Shown: positions 46,072 through 54,365 of the stretch, one piece after another
Numbering within the stretch: the first letter of the stretch is position 1
Layout: every line of letters starts with the position of its first letter
NCBI GenBank assembly: GCA_001281695.1
Contig: LJIE01000002.1
Location: 1 to 64,000 of the forward strand
Source: a bacterium 336/3
GTDB lineage: Bacteria > Bacteroidota > Bacteroidia > Cytophagales > Thermonemataceae
DNA length: 64,000 nt
Reading direction: 5' to 3'
Program-made: the position numbers and the translations under genes
Notes under the pieces: generated by a model
Database searches by the model: none
What the model was told of the DNA's origin: nothing
The model's input: only the letters and a program-made list of their open reading frames with translations

Positions 46072-46635
46072 ATGGCAAAGGCATCTGATGTTTCAAGAGG
46101 AAATTTTATTCGTTATGATGGAGAATTGATGCAAGTTGTGGAAGTATTACACCGTACACCTGGCAACTTGAGAGCATTCTACCAAATGAAATTAAGAAAT
46201 ATTAAAAATGGTAAATTGGCAGAAAATCGTTTCCGCCCTGACGAAACTGTAGAGATTGTTCGTGTAGAATTAAAAGAAATGATGTATTCATACAGAGAAG
46301 GGAAAAGTCTTGTTTGTATGGATAACGAAACTTTTGAACAAGCGTATATTGATGAAGTAGCTTTTGGAGAAGGTCTGCAATTTTTGAAAGAAGGTATTGT
46401 AGTGAAGGTAAGCTTTGATGATACTAATAATGCTATTTCTGTAGAATTACCTGCATCCGTTGAACTTCTAGTTACTTATGCTGAACCTGGTGTAAAAGGA
46501 GATACAGCTACCAAAACACTCAAACCTGCAACCTTAGAAACAGGTGCAACTATTAGTGTTCCTTTATTTGTAAATGAGGGAGAACTTATAAAAGTAAATA
46601 CCACCACAGGTGAATACATGGAAAGAGTAAAATAA
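46072..46635 (+). CDS. efp: Elongation factor P
   Basis: A 187-residue translation factor that relieves ribosome stalling at polyproline. Three beta-barrel domains are present; ENRFRPDETVEIVRVELK and VELLVTYAEPGVKGDTAT are domain II and III landmarks. The domain I loop tip is RTPGNLRAFYQMKLRN, with Asn32 where E. coli has the lysine (Lys34) that EpmA beta-lysylates and Pseudomonas has a rhamnosylated arginine. Asn cannot carry either of these modifications. It is followed by a strong terminator. Confidence 0.95.
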   Translation: MAKASDVSRGNFIRYDGELMQVVEVLHRTPGNLRAFYQMKLRNIKNGKLAENRFRPDETVEIVRVELKEMMYSYREGKSLVCMDNETFEQAYIDEVAFGEGLQFLKEGIVVKVSFDDTNNAISVELPASVELLVTYAEPGVKGDTATKTLKPATLETGATISVPLFVNEGELIKVNTTTGEYMERVK

Positions 46636-46641
46636 TTTGAA

Positions 46642-46667
46642 AAAAACCTTGCACTTGCAAGGTTTTT
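46642..46667 (+). terminator. efp terminator
   Basis: AAAAACCTTGCA and TGCAAGGTTTTT form a perfect 12-bp stem around a two-base centre, with a T-rich tail. It begins seven bases after the efp stop. Confidence 0.9.
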
Positions 46668-46696
46668 GCTTTTAGTAAGAATATTTATTAAATTTG
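46666..46696 (+). promoter_or_regulatory. TPR-protein promoter
   Basis: TTG at 46666-46668, 20 bases, then TAAATTTG at 46689-46696. It overlaps the end of the efp terminator and implies transcription starting near 46703, which makes the ATG at 46734 the real start of the TPR protein gene. Confidence 0.6.
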
Positions 46697-46733
46697 ATTT
46701 GTGTTCATTTATTTAACTAACTTCTTTTCAAGT

Positions 46734-47540
46734 ATGAAAAAAATTATCTTATCAGTATGTTTTTTATTAGTATCTGTATTAGGATATTCACAAAAAGCAG
46801 AAGATGTATATCAAGAAGCTTTAGCACGTCTACAAGCTAAAGAATATAAAGAGGCTATTGAAAAGTTAGATTTAGCAATTACTATTAATCCTAAATATCA
46901 AGATGCTTATTTACAAAGAGGTTTTGCTAAGAAAGCTCTTTTACAATATCAAGGAGCTTTGAATGATTTTACCAAGGTTGTAGAACTTAACCCTTCACTT
47001 ACAGAAGCTTACTACGAAAGAAGTAGCCTTTATATGCAAATTGGAAAAGAAACTGAGGCTTTACAAGATTTACACAAAGTAAATCAACTTGATTCTACAC
47101 ATGTACATGCTTATGTAGATAGAGGTAATATTTATAAATCCAAAGATGGTAAATTAGCTATTAAAGAGTATGAAAAGGCTATCAAAGTTAATCCTAAGCA
47201 TGAAGCTGCTTATTATCATCTAGCTTCATACCATTACAATATTGAACAATATGCAAAAGCTACTAGTGAGTTAAAAAGATTATTAGTTGTTAACCCTAAA
47301 CATGCAGGAGCATATTCTTTAAAAGGAGAAATTGAATTAACTCAAAAAAAGTATAAAGAGGCCCTTGTTGATTTAAACAAATCTATTGAGATTGACAATA
47401 CAGTGGGTAGTACATTTACATTTAGAGGTATAGCTCATATTCATTTAGGGCAAAAGAAATTAGCTTGTGAAGACTGGAAAAAAGCCCAAGAGTTGGGAGA
47501 TGTAGAATGTGAAGAATATTTAGAAAAACACTGCAAATAG
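46734..47540 (+). CDS. Exported TPR protein
   Basis: A 268-residue protein with a clear signal peptide (KKIILSVCFLLVSVLGYSQ) and about seven tetratricopeptide repeats covering the rest, for example ALARLQAKEYKEAIEKLDLA, ALNDFTKVVELNPSLTEAY and ALVDLNKSIEIDNTV. The start at 46734 is supported by the signal peptide and the upstream promoter; a longer frame from 46701 is not needed. It is probably a periplasmic scaffold. No partner is obvious. It ends at a terminator shared with the convergent glycan cluster. Confidence 0.85.
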   Translation: MKKIILSVCFLLVSVLGYSQKAEDVYQEALARLQAKEYKEAIEKLDLAITINPKYQDAYLQRGFAKKALLQYQGALNDFTKVVELNPSLTEAYYERSSLYMQIGKETEALQDLHKVNQLDSTHVHAYVDRGNIYKSKDGKLAIKEYEKAIKVNPKHEAAYYHLASYHYNIEQYAKATSELKRLLVVNPKHAGAYSLKGEIELTQKKYKEALVDLNKSIEIDNTVGSTFTFRGIAHIHLGQKKLACEDWKKAQELGDVECEEYLEKHCK

Positions 47541-47542
47541 TA

Positions 47543-47566
47543 AAAGCCCAGTTAATAACTGGGCTT
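47543..47566. terminator. Shared terminator of TPR gene and glycan cluster
   Basis: AAAGCCCAGTT and AACTGGGCTTT pair around AAT; a T-run follows on the plus strand. The stem lies between the convergent stops at 47540 and 47566 and overlaps the DegT stop by one base. Confidence 0.8.
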
Positions 47567-48693
47567 TATTTTTTTATAACAGATTTTATACTTTCAATGA
47601 CAAAGCTAATTTCCTCCTGACTCATTGGAACATATAATGGTATAATAATACTCTTATCACATAAATCCTCTGAGATGGGCAATTTTTCTGTTGAATACCC
47701 CTTATAAGCTGTTTCTCTATGTGATGTCATCACTCCTGAACGAGTTGCTATTCCCATATCCAAAAGTTTTTGCATTAACTCATCTCTCAAAATAGGTGTA
47801 TTTTCTTTGAGATACATAGAATATGACTGATAGTTAGAAAAATATCCTTCTTGTTCAATAGGCAACATAAAAAAATCTATGTCTTTAAATGCCTCATGGT
47901 ATTGCATCGCTATTTTTCTGCGTTCTTCTACAATCCAATCAAGTTTTTCAAGTTGCTTAATTCCTACAGCAGCCTGAATATCAGTCATTCTATAATTATA
48001 ACCCAGTTCTAAATGATCTGTAATAATTACTTTTGTAGATTCATGACGAACTCTGTCATTTATAGCCATTCCATGCTGACGAAGCAACTTTAATCTTTCA
48101 TAGAAGTCTTCTCTTGAGGTAGTTATCATTCCTCCATCTCCAGTTGTAATTACTTTTCGAGGGTGAAAAGAAAAACAGACTAAATCAGAATAATAACCAA
48201 TTTTATGCCCTTTATAGCTTGAACCAGCAGCACAAGCAGCATCTTCTATCAAAGCTATATTTTGTTCCTTACATAGACTTGTAAAAGCCTCTATATCAGC
48301 AGGCATACCTATTTGATGAACAATTAAGATTGCTTTTGTTTTAGATGTAATTTTATTTTTTACATCCTCTATATCAAGATTATATGCTTGATTCACTTCT
48401 GCAAAAACAGCTCTTGCACCCATATAACGAATGCAATTAGCTGTAGCAATGTAGGATAGTGATGGACAAATCACCTCATCTCCTTCTTGTACACCAGCTA
48501 CAATCATAGCCAAATGTAAACCTGTAGTACAGTTAGAAACAGCCACAGCATATTTAGAGCCTACATAAGTTGCAAATTTTTCTTCAAATTCAGCAACTTT
48601 AGGTCCTTGAGTAACCCATCCTGTCAAGATGGTATCATAAGCATATTGTGCTTCTTCTTTATCTAAATAAGGTTTTGCAACAGGTATTTTCAT
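47566..48693 (-). CDS. DegT/DnrJ/EryC1/StrS-family sugar aminotransferase
   Basis: A 375-residue PLP enzyme that transaminates a keto-sugar nucleotide. The phosphate/cofactor region is SNCTTGLHLAM, the PLP-binding aspartate is Asp151 (IEDAACAAG), and the Schiff-base lysine is Lys180 in SFHPRKVITTGDGG. The frame begins at 48717, but the ATG at 48693 (MKIPVAKPYLD) avoids overlap with the upstream gene and matches relatives. It is the last gene of the leftward cluster. The sugar is unknown; the SDR enzyme just upstream could make its keto-substrate. Confidence 0.92.
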   Translation of the reverse strand: MKIPVAKPYLDKEEAQYAYDTILTGWVTQGPKVAEFEEKFATYVGSKYAVAVSNCTTGLHLAMIVAGVQEGDEVICPSLSYIATANCIRYMGARAVFAEVNQAYNLDIEDVKNKITSKTKAILIVHQIGMPADIEAFTSLCKEQNIALIEDAACAAGSSYKGHKIGYYSDLVCFSFHPRKVITTGDGGMITTSREDFYERLKLLRQHGMAINDRVRHESTKVIITDHLELGYNYRMTDIQAAVGIKQLEKLDWIVEERRKIAMQYHEAFKDIDFFMLPIEQEGYFSNYQSYSMYLKENTPILRDELMQKLLDMGIATRSGVMTSHRETAYKGYSTEKLPISEDLCDKSIIIPLYVPMSQEEISFVIESIKSVIKK

Positions 48694-48697
48694 AGCT

Positions 48698-49702
48698 TTA
48701 GTTTTTCCAATTTTCAACTTTTACTTCTTGTATAAGATTTTTTTGTTGCATGAGATTTTGATAATATTCTACTGTTTCTTTCAAACCTTCTTTAAAAGTA
48801 TAGGAAGATTTAAATTTTGTGATTTCGTAGAATTTCTTGGCATCTACCCACAAACGAGGAACATCAGCAGGACGGTCAGGTAGATACTCTATACCTAATT
48901 TTTCTTTATTCATGGTTTTGAGTAAGCCTTCCAATAAAAATTTCATAGTATATTCAACACCAGTACCAATATTAATAGTTTCTCCGTTTAAAATAATTCC
49001 TTTATCTGACTGTTGTATTTTTAGTAATTCAAATAGAGCTTTGGCTGTGTCTTTTACATAGAAAAAGTCTCTTGTGATACTTCCATCTCCAAAAATCATA
49101 GGTTGTTCATTGTATAAAACTCTCACAATACTTCTTGGAAGTATTTCTCCTGCATCTCCTTCATAATGAGCTCTTGGCCCATAATTATTGAATATTCTTA
49201 AAACTGTACCTTTCAATCCATAACATTCATTATAGGCATGAACATAGTGTTCGCCAACCAATTTGCTTGCTCCATATACTGTTAAAGGAGCTGTAGGTGC
49301 TTGTTCTGTGATAGGAAATTGCTTTGTTTTCCCATAAATTTCAGAAGTAGAAATATAGAAAAAGTGCTTAACGTTCACTTTTTTGGATGCTTCTAAAATG
49401 TTCAATGTACCTTCTGCATTGACTCTGTGGTTTTCGAAAGGGCTATGAATAGAATGTCTTACTCCTAAACAAGCTAAGTGAAATACATAATCTATTTCTT
49501 GTAAAACAGCATCACAAGTGTTTTTATCTAAAATATCTCCTTTGATAAATTCAAAGCTTTGATTTTTTTGAGCCTCTTCAAGATTATCTAATTTTCCATT
49601 AACAAGATTATCTAGTACTCTTACAGAAAATCCTTCCTTTAATAATTTATCTACCAAATGAGAGCCTATAAAACCAGCCCCTCCAGTAACCAATATTTTC
49701 AT
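48698..49702 (-). CDS. NAD-dependent epimerase/dehydratase (extended SDR)
   Basis: A 334-residue nucleotide-sugar enzyme. N-terminal NAD-binding TGGAGFIGSHL (Gly7, Gly10, Gly13), Asp31 after strand 2 for NAD preference, Ser120 in ISTSEIYG, and the catalytic Tyr143/Lys147 pair in VYGASK. Residues RIFNNYGPRAH and FGDGSITRDFFYVKD are family landmarks. It may be a 4-epimerase, 4,6-dehydratase or UDP-glucuronate decarboxylase; the key residues do not decide. It overlaps the upstream GT2 gene by four bases (ATGA), and is followed after four bases by the DegT gene. Confidence 0.92.
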   Translation of the reverse strand: MKILVTGGAGFIGSHLVDKLLKEGFSVRVLDNLVNGKLDNLEEAQKNQSFEFIKGDILDKNTCDAVLQEIDYVFHLACLGVRHSIHSPFENHRVNAEGTLNILEASKKVNVKHFFYISTSEIYGKTKQFPITEQAPTAPLTVYGASKLVGEHYVHAYNECYGLKGTVLRIFNNYGPRAHYEGDAGEILPRSIVRVLYNEQPMIFGDGSITRDFFYVKDTAKALFELLKIQQSDKGIILNGETINIGTGVEYTMKFLLEGLLKTMNKEKLGIEYLPDRPADVPRLWVDAKKFYEITKFKSSYTFKEGLKETVEYYQNLMQQKNLIQEVKVENWKN

Positions 49703-50631
49703 ATTTTATTTTGATTTATTTCAACAATTTCATCTATAATAAAAATAGGTCTTTTTCTGCTTGCATCCAAAGTTCGCCATAAATATTCAGCAATAATCCC
49801 AAGTGATATATTAGTAATTCCAAAACCAATCATGAGAATAGAAGTTAATGCTGTCCAGCCTTCTTTTATATCATCCAATATCAACTTTCTGGTTATCAAA
49901 TATATAGCAAATAAAATACCAACAACAAATAAAATTATACCCACAACACTCACTAATCTAATAGGGAAAAAGGAAAATGCGACGAATGAATCTACTAGTA
50001 ATTTTATTTTTTTATTGAGCGTCCATTTTGACTTTCCTGCTTTTCTAGGTTGTTTTTGATATTGAATAGTGGTTTGTTTGAAGCCAAGTGTGAGTATTTG
50101 CAAGAAAATAGAAGAATTGGATTCTATATTCTGATTGAGTTGTTTTTGGATTTTTTGGCTAAACATTACTATATCAAAACCATTTTCAGGAAAATTTTTC
50201 ACAGCAAAACGTTGCATTAATCTTGCATAAAATCCTGAAAACCAATTTTGTTTTTCATTTCTTACAGCCCATACAATTTCTTTATTATCTTTCTGAATTT
50301 CTTCATATAACTGATTTATTAGCTCCAAAGGATCTTGTAAATCGGCGTACATAAAAGTAATGTATGTGCCTTTTGCGTGAAAAATACCAGCTCTAAGAGC
50401 TGCATGAGAGCCATAATTTTGCGATAACTTTATAATTTTTGCTTCAAAATAGTTCATAGAAGCACTTTTTAATAGCTCAAAGGAATTATCTTTTGAGCCA
50501 TCATCAATAAAAATCACTTCTATTTTTTTTTTGCTATTCGTTTTACAAAACGCTATCAAAGAGTCTATTAAGAAAGGGATATTTTCTGATTCATTCAGAA
50601 AAGGAATTAATATGGAAATATCAATGTTCAT
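49699..50631 (-). CDS. DPM1/GtrB-like polyprenyl-phosphate glycosyltransferase
   Basis: A 310-residue family 2 transferase with a cytosolic GT-A domain (IPFLNESENI, IDDGSKDNS, MYADLQDPLE) and two C-terminal membrane helices (about 225-250 and 263-288), the DPM1/ArnC/GtrB layout. It would load a sugar onto undecaprenyl phosphate at the inner leaflet. GtrB-type enzymes work with a GtrA flippase and a GT-C transferase; the GT-C-like genes upstream fit, but no GtrA is seen. Start and stop overlap both neighbours by four bases, so the cluster is translationally coupled. Confidence 0.9.
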   Translation of the reverse strand: MNIDISILIPFLNESENIPFLIDSLIAFCKTNSKKKIEVIFIDDGSKDNSFELLKSASMNYFEAKIIKLSQNYGSHAALRAGIFHAKGTYITFMYADLQDPLELINQLYEEIQKDNKEIVWAVRNEKQNWFSGFYARLMQRFAVKNFPENGFDIVMFSQKIQKQLNQNIESNSSIFLQILTLGFKQTTIQYQKQPRKAGKSKWTLNKKIKLLVDSFVAFSFFPIRLVSVVGIILFVVGILFAIYLITRKLILDDIKEGWTALTSILMIGFGITNISLGIIAEYLWRTLDASRKRPIFIIDEIVEINQNKI

Positions 50632-51251
50632 ACTATTTCTTTGGCTGGATTGCCCACAATTTTTTTATGAGTACCAAAACTATTTATTACATTTGCTCCC
50701 AAGCCTATCATAGTTTTTTCTCCAATGATAGTATTATTTATAATATTTGTTCCACTTCCTATATAGCAACTCTCACCAATATCACAAAAACCAGCAATTA
50801 CAACATTTGAGCCTATGCATGTATAATTTCCAATTTTTGTATCATGGTGAATTACACTGTTAGGCAAGATAACTACATTATCTCCTATTTGGGCGTTATG
50901 GGTAATTACTACTCCTGCCATAATCAAGCAATTGTTACCAACTTTTGCATATTTAGAAATTTGAGCCGTTGGATGAATAATATTCATAAACCTTTCTTGA
51001 GGCAAATTTAGACTTTGAATAATTTCCTTTCGTTTTTGAAAATTATTCGGACTACCTACACAAGCAAGAACTTTCGCCATAGAAAAATTGAGGAATGCTT
51101 TTCTATCAAATATTTGAAAATCAAGATAAGTATTTCCTATTTTCTCTGGATTGTCATCTACAAACCCTAAGACTTCAAATCTATCATCCAAGCAATCCAA
51201 AGCCTCCATACTATTGCCTCCAAATGGAAATAGTAAAATTTGCGTTTTCAT
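50628..51251 (-). CDS. NeuD/PglD-type acyltransferase
   Basis: A 207-residue transferase with a Rossmann-like N-terminal part (about 1-60, ILLFPFGGNSMEAL and GFVDDNPEK) and a left-handed beta-helix of hexapeptide repeats (about 90-195, with ISKYAKVGNNCLIMAGVVI and KIGNYTCIGSNVVIAG). It probably N- or O-acetylates an amino sugar made by the DegT enzymes. His113 in ITHNAQIGD-type turns may be the catalytic base. It overlaps the GT2 gene by four bases and the upstream DegT stop by one base. Confidence 0.9.
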   Translation of the reverse strand: MKTQILLFPFGGNSMEALDCLDDRFEVLGFVDDNPEKIGNTYLDFQIFDRKAFLNFSMAKVLACVGSPNNFQKRKEIIQSLNLPQERFMNIIHPTAQISKYAKVGNNCLIMAGVVITHNAQIGDNVVILPNSVIHHDTKIGNYTCIGSNVVIAGFCDIGESCYIGSGTNIINNTIIGEKTMIGLGANVINSFGTHKKIVGNPAKEIV

Positions 51252-52345
51252 TAATATTGATTTATTTTTTCAATAATGTAGTTTACTTCTTCATTTGTAA
51301 GTTCTGCATACATCGGCAACGACAAACAATGTTCTGCCAAATATTCAGCATTAGGGCAATCTCCTTTTTTATATCCTAAATGAGCATAAGCCTTTTGTAA
51401 ATGACAAGGTACAGGATAGTGCATACCAGGAAATATACCTTGTTCGTTTAAGAATTTTTGCAAATTATCTCTGTTTTCAGTTGTAATTACAAATAAATGA
51501 TAAACAGAATCCGCAAAATCAGGCTGGGCTTGCATTTTAATTTTTGCGTTTGTAACCCCTTTCTGATACATCTTAGCAATTTCTTTTCTCCGATTATTCC
51601 AATTATCTAAGTATTGTAATTTTACACTTAAAACAGCTCCTTCTATTCCTCCCATTCTCATATTATATCCTATTTGATCATGATAATAACGTACTATCGA
51701 ACCATGATTTCTAAGACTTTGCAAGTGTTTAAAGTATTTTTCGTTATTAGTCGTAATACCTCCACCTTCTCCATAAGTACCTAAATTTTTACCAGGGTAA
51801 AAGCTAAAACATGCCATTTCACCAAATTGACCAATTCTTTTACCTTTATAATAAGCTCCATGAGCCTGAGCAGCATCTTCGATTAAAAACAAATTATGTT
51901 TTTCACATATTTTTTTTACTGCATCTATATCAAATGGTTGTCCATATAGATGAACTCCTGCTATTGCTTTTGTTTTAGTGGTTATTTTTTTTTCTATTTG
52001 TGTCGTATCTATTTCCCATGTATCAGGGTTACAATCTACAAAAACAGGAGTAGCATTAGCGTAAGAAACACCCCAAGCTGTTGCTACAAATGTATTTGCT
52101 GGCACTATTACTTCATCTCCTTCTCCTATACCCAATGCCAACATAGCTAAGTGTAATGCAGATGTACCATTATTAACAGCTACAGAGTAGTTAGTTTCAC
52201 AATATTTTGCAAAACTACCTTCAAACTCATCAACATATTTTCCTCCAGAAAAAGCCGTATCATTAAGTACTTGTTCTATTTTTGGTAGAACTTCTTCTTT
52301 AATTTGATTATATTGTTTTTTAAGGTCTAAAAATTGGATTTTCAT
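51251..52345 (-). CDS. DegT-family sugar 3-aminotransferase (FdtB/WlbE-like)
   Basis: A 364-residue PLP enzyme. NNGTSALHLAM, the PLP-binding Asp157 in LIEDAAQAHG, and the Schiff-base lysine Lys186 in FYPGKNLGTYGEGG. The overall pattern (LDLKKQYNQIKEE at the start, NYRMDEL-like NMRMGGIEGAVL) resembles FdtB/QdtB/WlbE enzymes that aminate the 3-position of dTDP- or UDP-hexoses. With the NeuD-type acyltransferase it forms a likely transaminase/acylase pair. It has only moderate similarity to the DegT enzyme at 47566, so the two probably act on different sugars. Confidence 0.92.
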   Translation of the reverse strand: MKIQFLDLKKQYNQIKEEVLPKIEQVLNDTAFSGGKYVDEFEGSFAKYCETNYSVAVNNGTSALHLAMLALGIGEGDEVIVPANTFVATAWGVSYANATPVFVDCNPDTWEIDTTQIEKKITTKTKAIAGVHLYGQPFDIDAVKKICEKHNLFLIEDAAQAHGAYYKGKRIGQFGEMACFSFYPGKNLGTYGEGGGITTNNEKYFKHLQSLRNHGSIVRYYHDQIGYNMRMGGIEGAVLSVKLQYLDNWNNRRKEIAKMYQKGVTNAKIKMQAQPDFADSVYHLFVITTENRDNLQKFLNEQGIFPGMHYPVPCHLQKAYAHLGYKKGDCPNAEYLAEHCLSLPMYAELTNEEVNYIIEKINQY

Positions 52346-52373
52346 ATATTTAATTAAATTACATCATTTATTT

Positions 52374-54306
52374 CTATTGAGTTTTTAAGACTATAAACTT
52401 TTCTTGTGTATTTTCATCCACAATTATAGTTTTTATATCTTTTATCAAAAAATCTATATCTGCAAACTTAGAAGCAACAATATAGTTTATTTTATAATCT
52501 TTAATAAATTTTTTTCTCGCCTCAATAACATCTTTATCCTTTATTCTCTTAAAATATTTATCAAAGCATGACACTTCTATCATTCTGCTGACAAATTTAT
52601 CATTTTTATTAGGTATATCATGAACAGATAAGCAGATTGTATTAAAATTATTGGCAACATACTTAAGGTTTGCTCCCAATACTGAAACATTGGTATTTAC
52701 AGAAAATTTATGGTTAATATAATAATTAGTGTTTTCAGGTTTATAATCATCTACCCCAAATAAAGAAGCCCCTATAGGATTCAGGGGGGTTATTTTTTAT
52801 ATAACTCTGAATATCATTCAAATACCTTTCACTATAAAATTGTTCAGGATATTTGTTAAAATTAGTTTGGAAGATACATAATCCAATAGTCGTAAAAAAG
52901 ATAATATACCCCCATTTGTTCGCCTTTTCAAGTGATAACAGGTATAAAAAGTTTATCGTAAAAACCACATTGAGACAAACAATTCCTATATTTTGAAACA
53001 ACTAAACAGAATCTATCATGGGATTAAACAAAGCCCAACAACATCGAGCAGATGCTACAATCAAAAATAAAGGTAGACATATAGGACTCAAGGCTATATA
53101 CAATTGTTTAAAAGTTACCTTTTTAATATATACAACGAATATCATAAATATAAAAAAAGGCAGGCTCAACAACATAATTTGCAAAAATGTTCCTCCTACT
53201 ATATTAATACCTGTTTTTATATAAAATTTTATACTATTGATTGGCTCATAATGAATATTTTGAGATGAATCACCTGTGAGTTGATAGAATAAAATGATTA
53301 GCCCAAAGAGTATAAAGGGCAATAAAACTAGTTTCAATATTTCTTTTTTCTTATCCTTTTCTAAAAGGCTTATAACCAACAAAATAACTACTACACTCAT
53401 TAAAATAGCTGGTGCTACTGTAAAATAAGCTATTGGTATAAGGAGTAGGTTGAGAATACCTTTGTGAATATTTTTTTGTAAAAAAAGTACAGAAGTATAA
53501 ATTATTGCAATGTATAAGAATGCTATTTTGGGCATTGAAAACCCATTATTGGAAAAAAATTCTATTCCAGAAAGAAATTTAATGGTAATAATAAATTTAA
53601 GAAATATACACAAGACTCCTACAAATAAGTCTAATATATTGATATTTTTTTTGAAGTGTTCTATCAATGATATAAATCCGTATGCTATAATGCTTAATAA
53701 AAAAGCATTGATTACTATTTCTTGTAAAAAAATGCTTTTTTGTCCAGTAATTTTTATCAGAAAAGCAACTAACCATTCATTAAAATAATGGTATGGTGTT
53801 GTTTTATGATAATCTTCTGAAATTAAGTTCTGTACTTGCCAAATATTTTCTTTACCTATTAACGCTAAATACTCACTAATTCTTGCATAACTTATATAAT
53901 CAACATTTGGAATAGACTTGGGGATTTTTCCTGTAAAATCTCCAAATAAAATATAATATTGAAAGAAATAAAAAAATGAGAATATAGACAATATTAAAAA
54001 TATACTTTTGAATAATCTCCCATTCTTTAAACTATTATATATTGATACTTGATTAAAAACAATACTTTTTTTGAAGATTATTACATATAACCTCAATAAA
54101 ATAGGTACAAGAACAAATACCGTTTTAAAGTTTGTTTGATAGATAGCAAATACACATACAACAAGAAATATTCCTATATAGAAATCAGAAAATACTTTTT
54201 GATAAGGTTGGTTATCTTCTTTATTAAAAGCATAACTTGCAAGCCAGCCCAATACATACACAAAAAATGTGAAAAGGATATAAACGAGATAGTAGTTTAG
54301 TAGCAT
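52374..54306 (-). pseudogene. Broken polytopic membrane protein gene (GT-C-like), nonsense plus frameshift
   Basis: Three open segments on one strand join into one protein of about 643 residues. The first (54306-53005) has about 10 helices and ends DSV. A TAG at 53004-53002 follows in frame, and the frame then continues (LFQNIGIVCLNV) to about 52790. At six C residues on the coding strand (plus-strand G run 52784-52789) a one-base insertion shifts the frame. The restored frame reads LNPIGASLFGVDDYK and on into a 180-residue soluble domain (GANLKYVANNFN, ending KFIVLKTQ). I do not recognise the family; position and architecture suggest a GT-C glycosyltransferase or polymerase. Two independent lesions point to a real pseudogene. 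A C-to-T change (CAG to TAG) would explain the stop. Confidence 0.85.
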
Positions 54307-54365
54307 AGTTCTTTAACTATTTTTATTATTCTATTTTGTAATCATACAGATTTATAAGTTTGATA

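Noticed and set aside
47566-52345. The two DegT aminotransferase genes as a tandem duplication
   Set aside because: Their sequences differ widely outside the family motifs, and three other genes lie between them.
52784-52789. Six-G run as a phase-variation switch
   Set aside because: A tract of six is short for reliable slippage switching, and a second lesion (TAG) in the same gene would keep it off regardless. Kept as a pseudogene.
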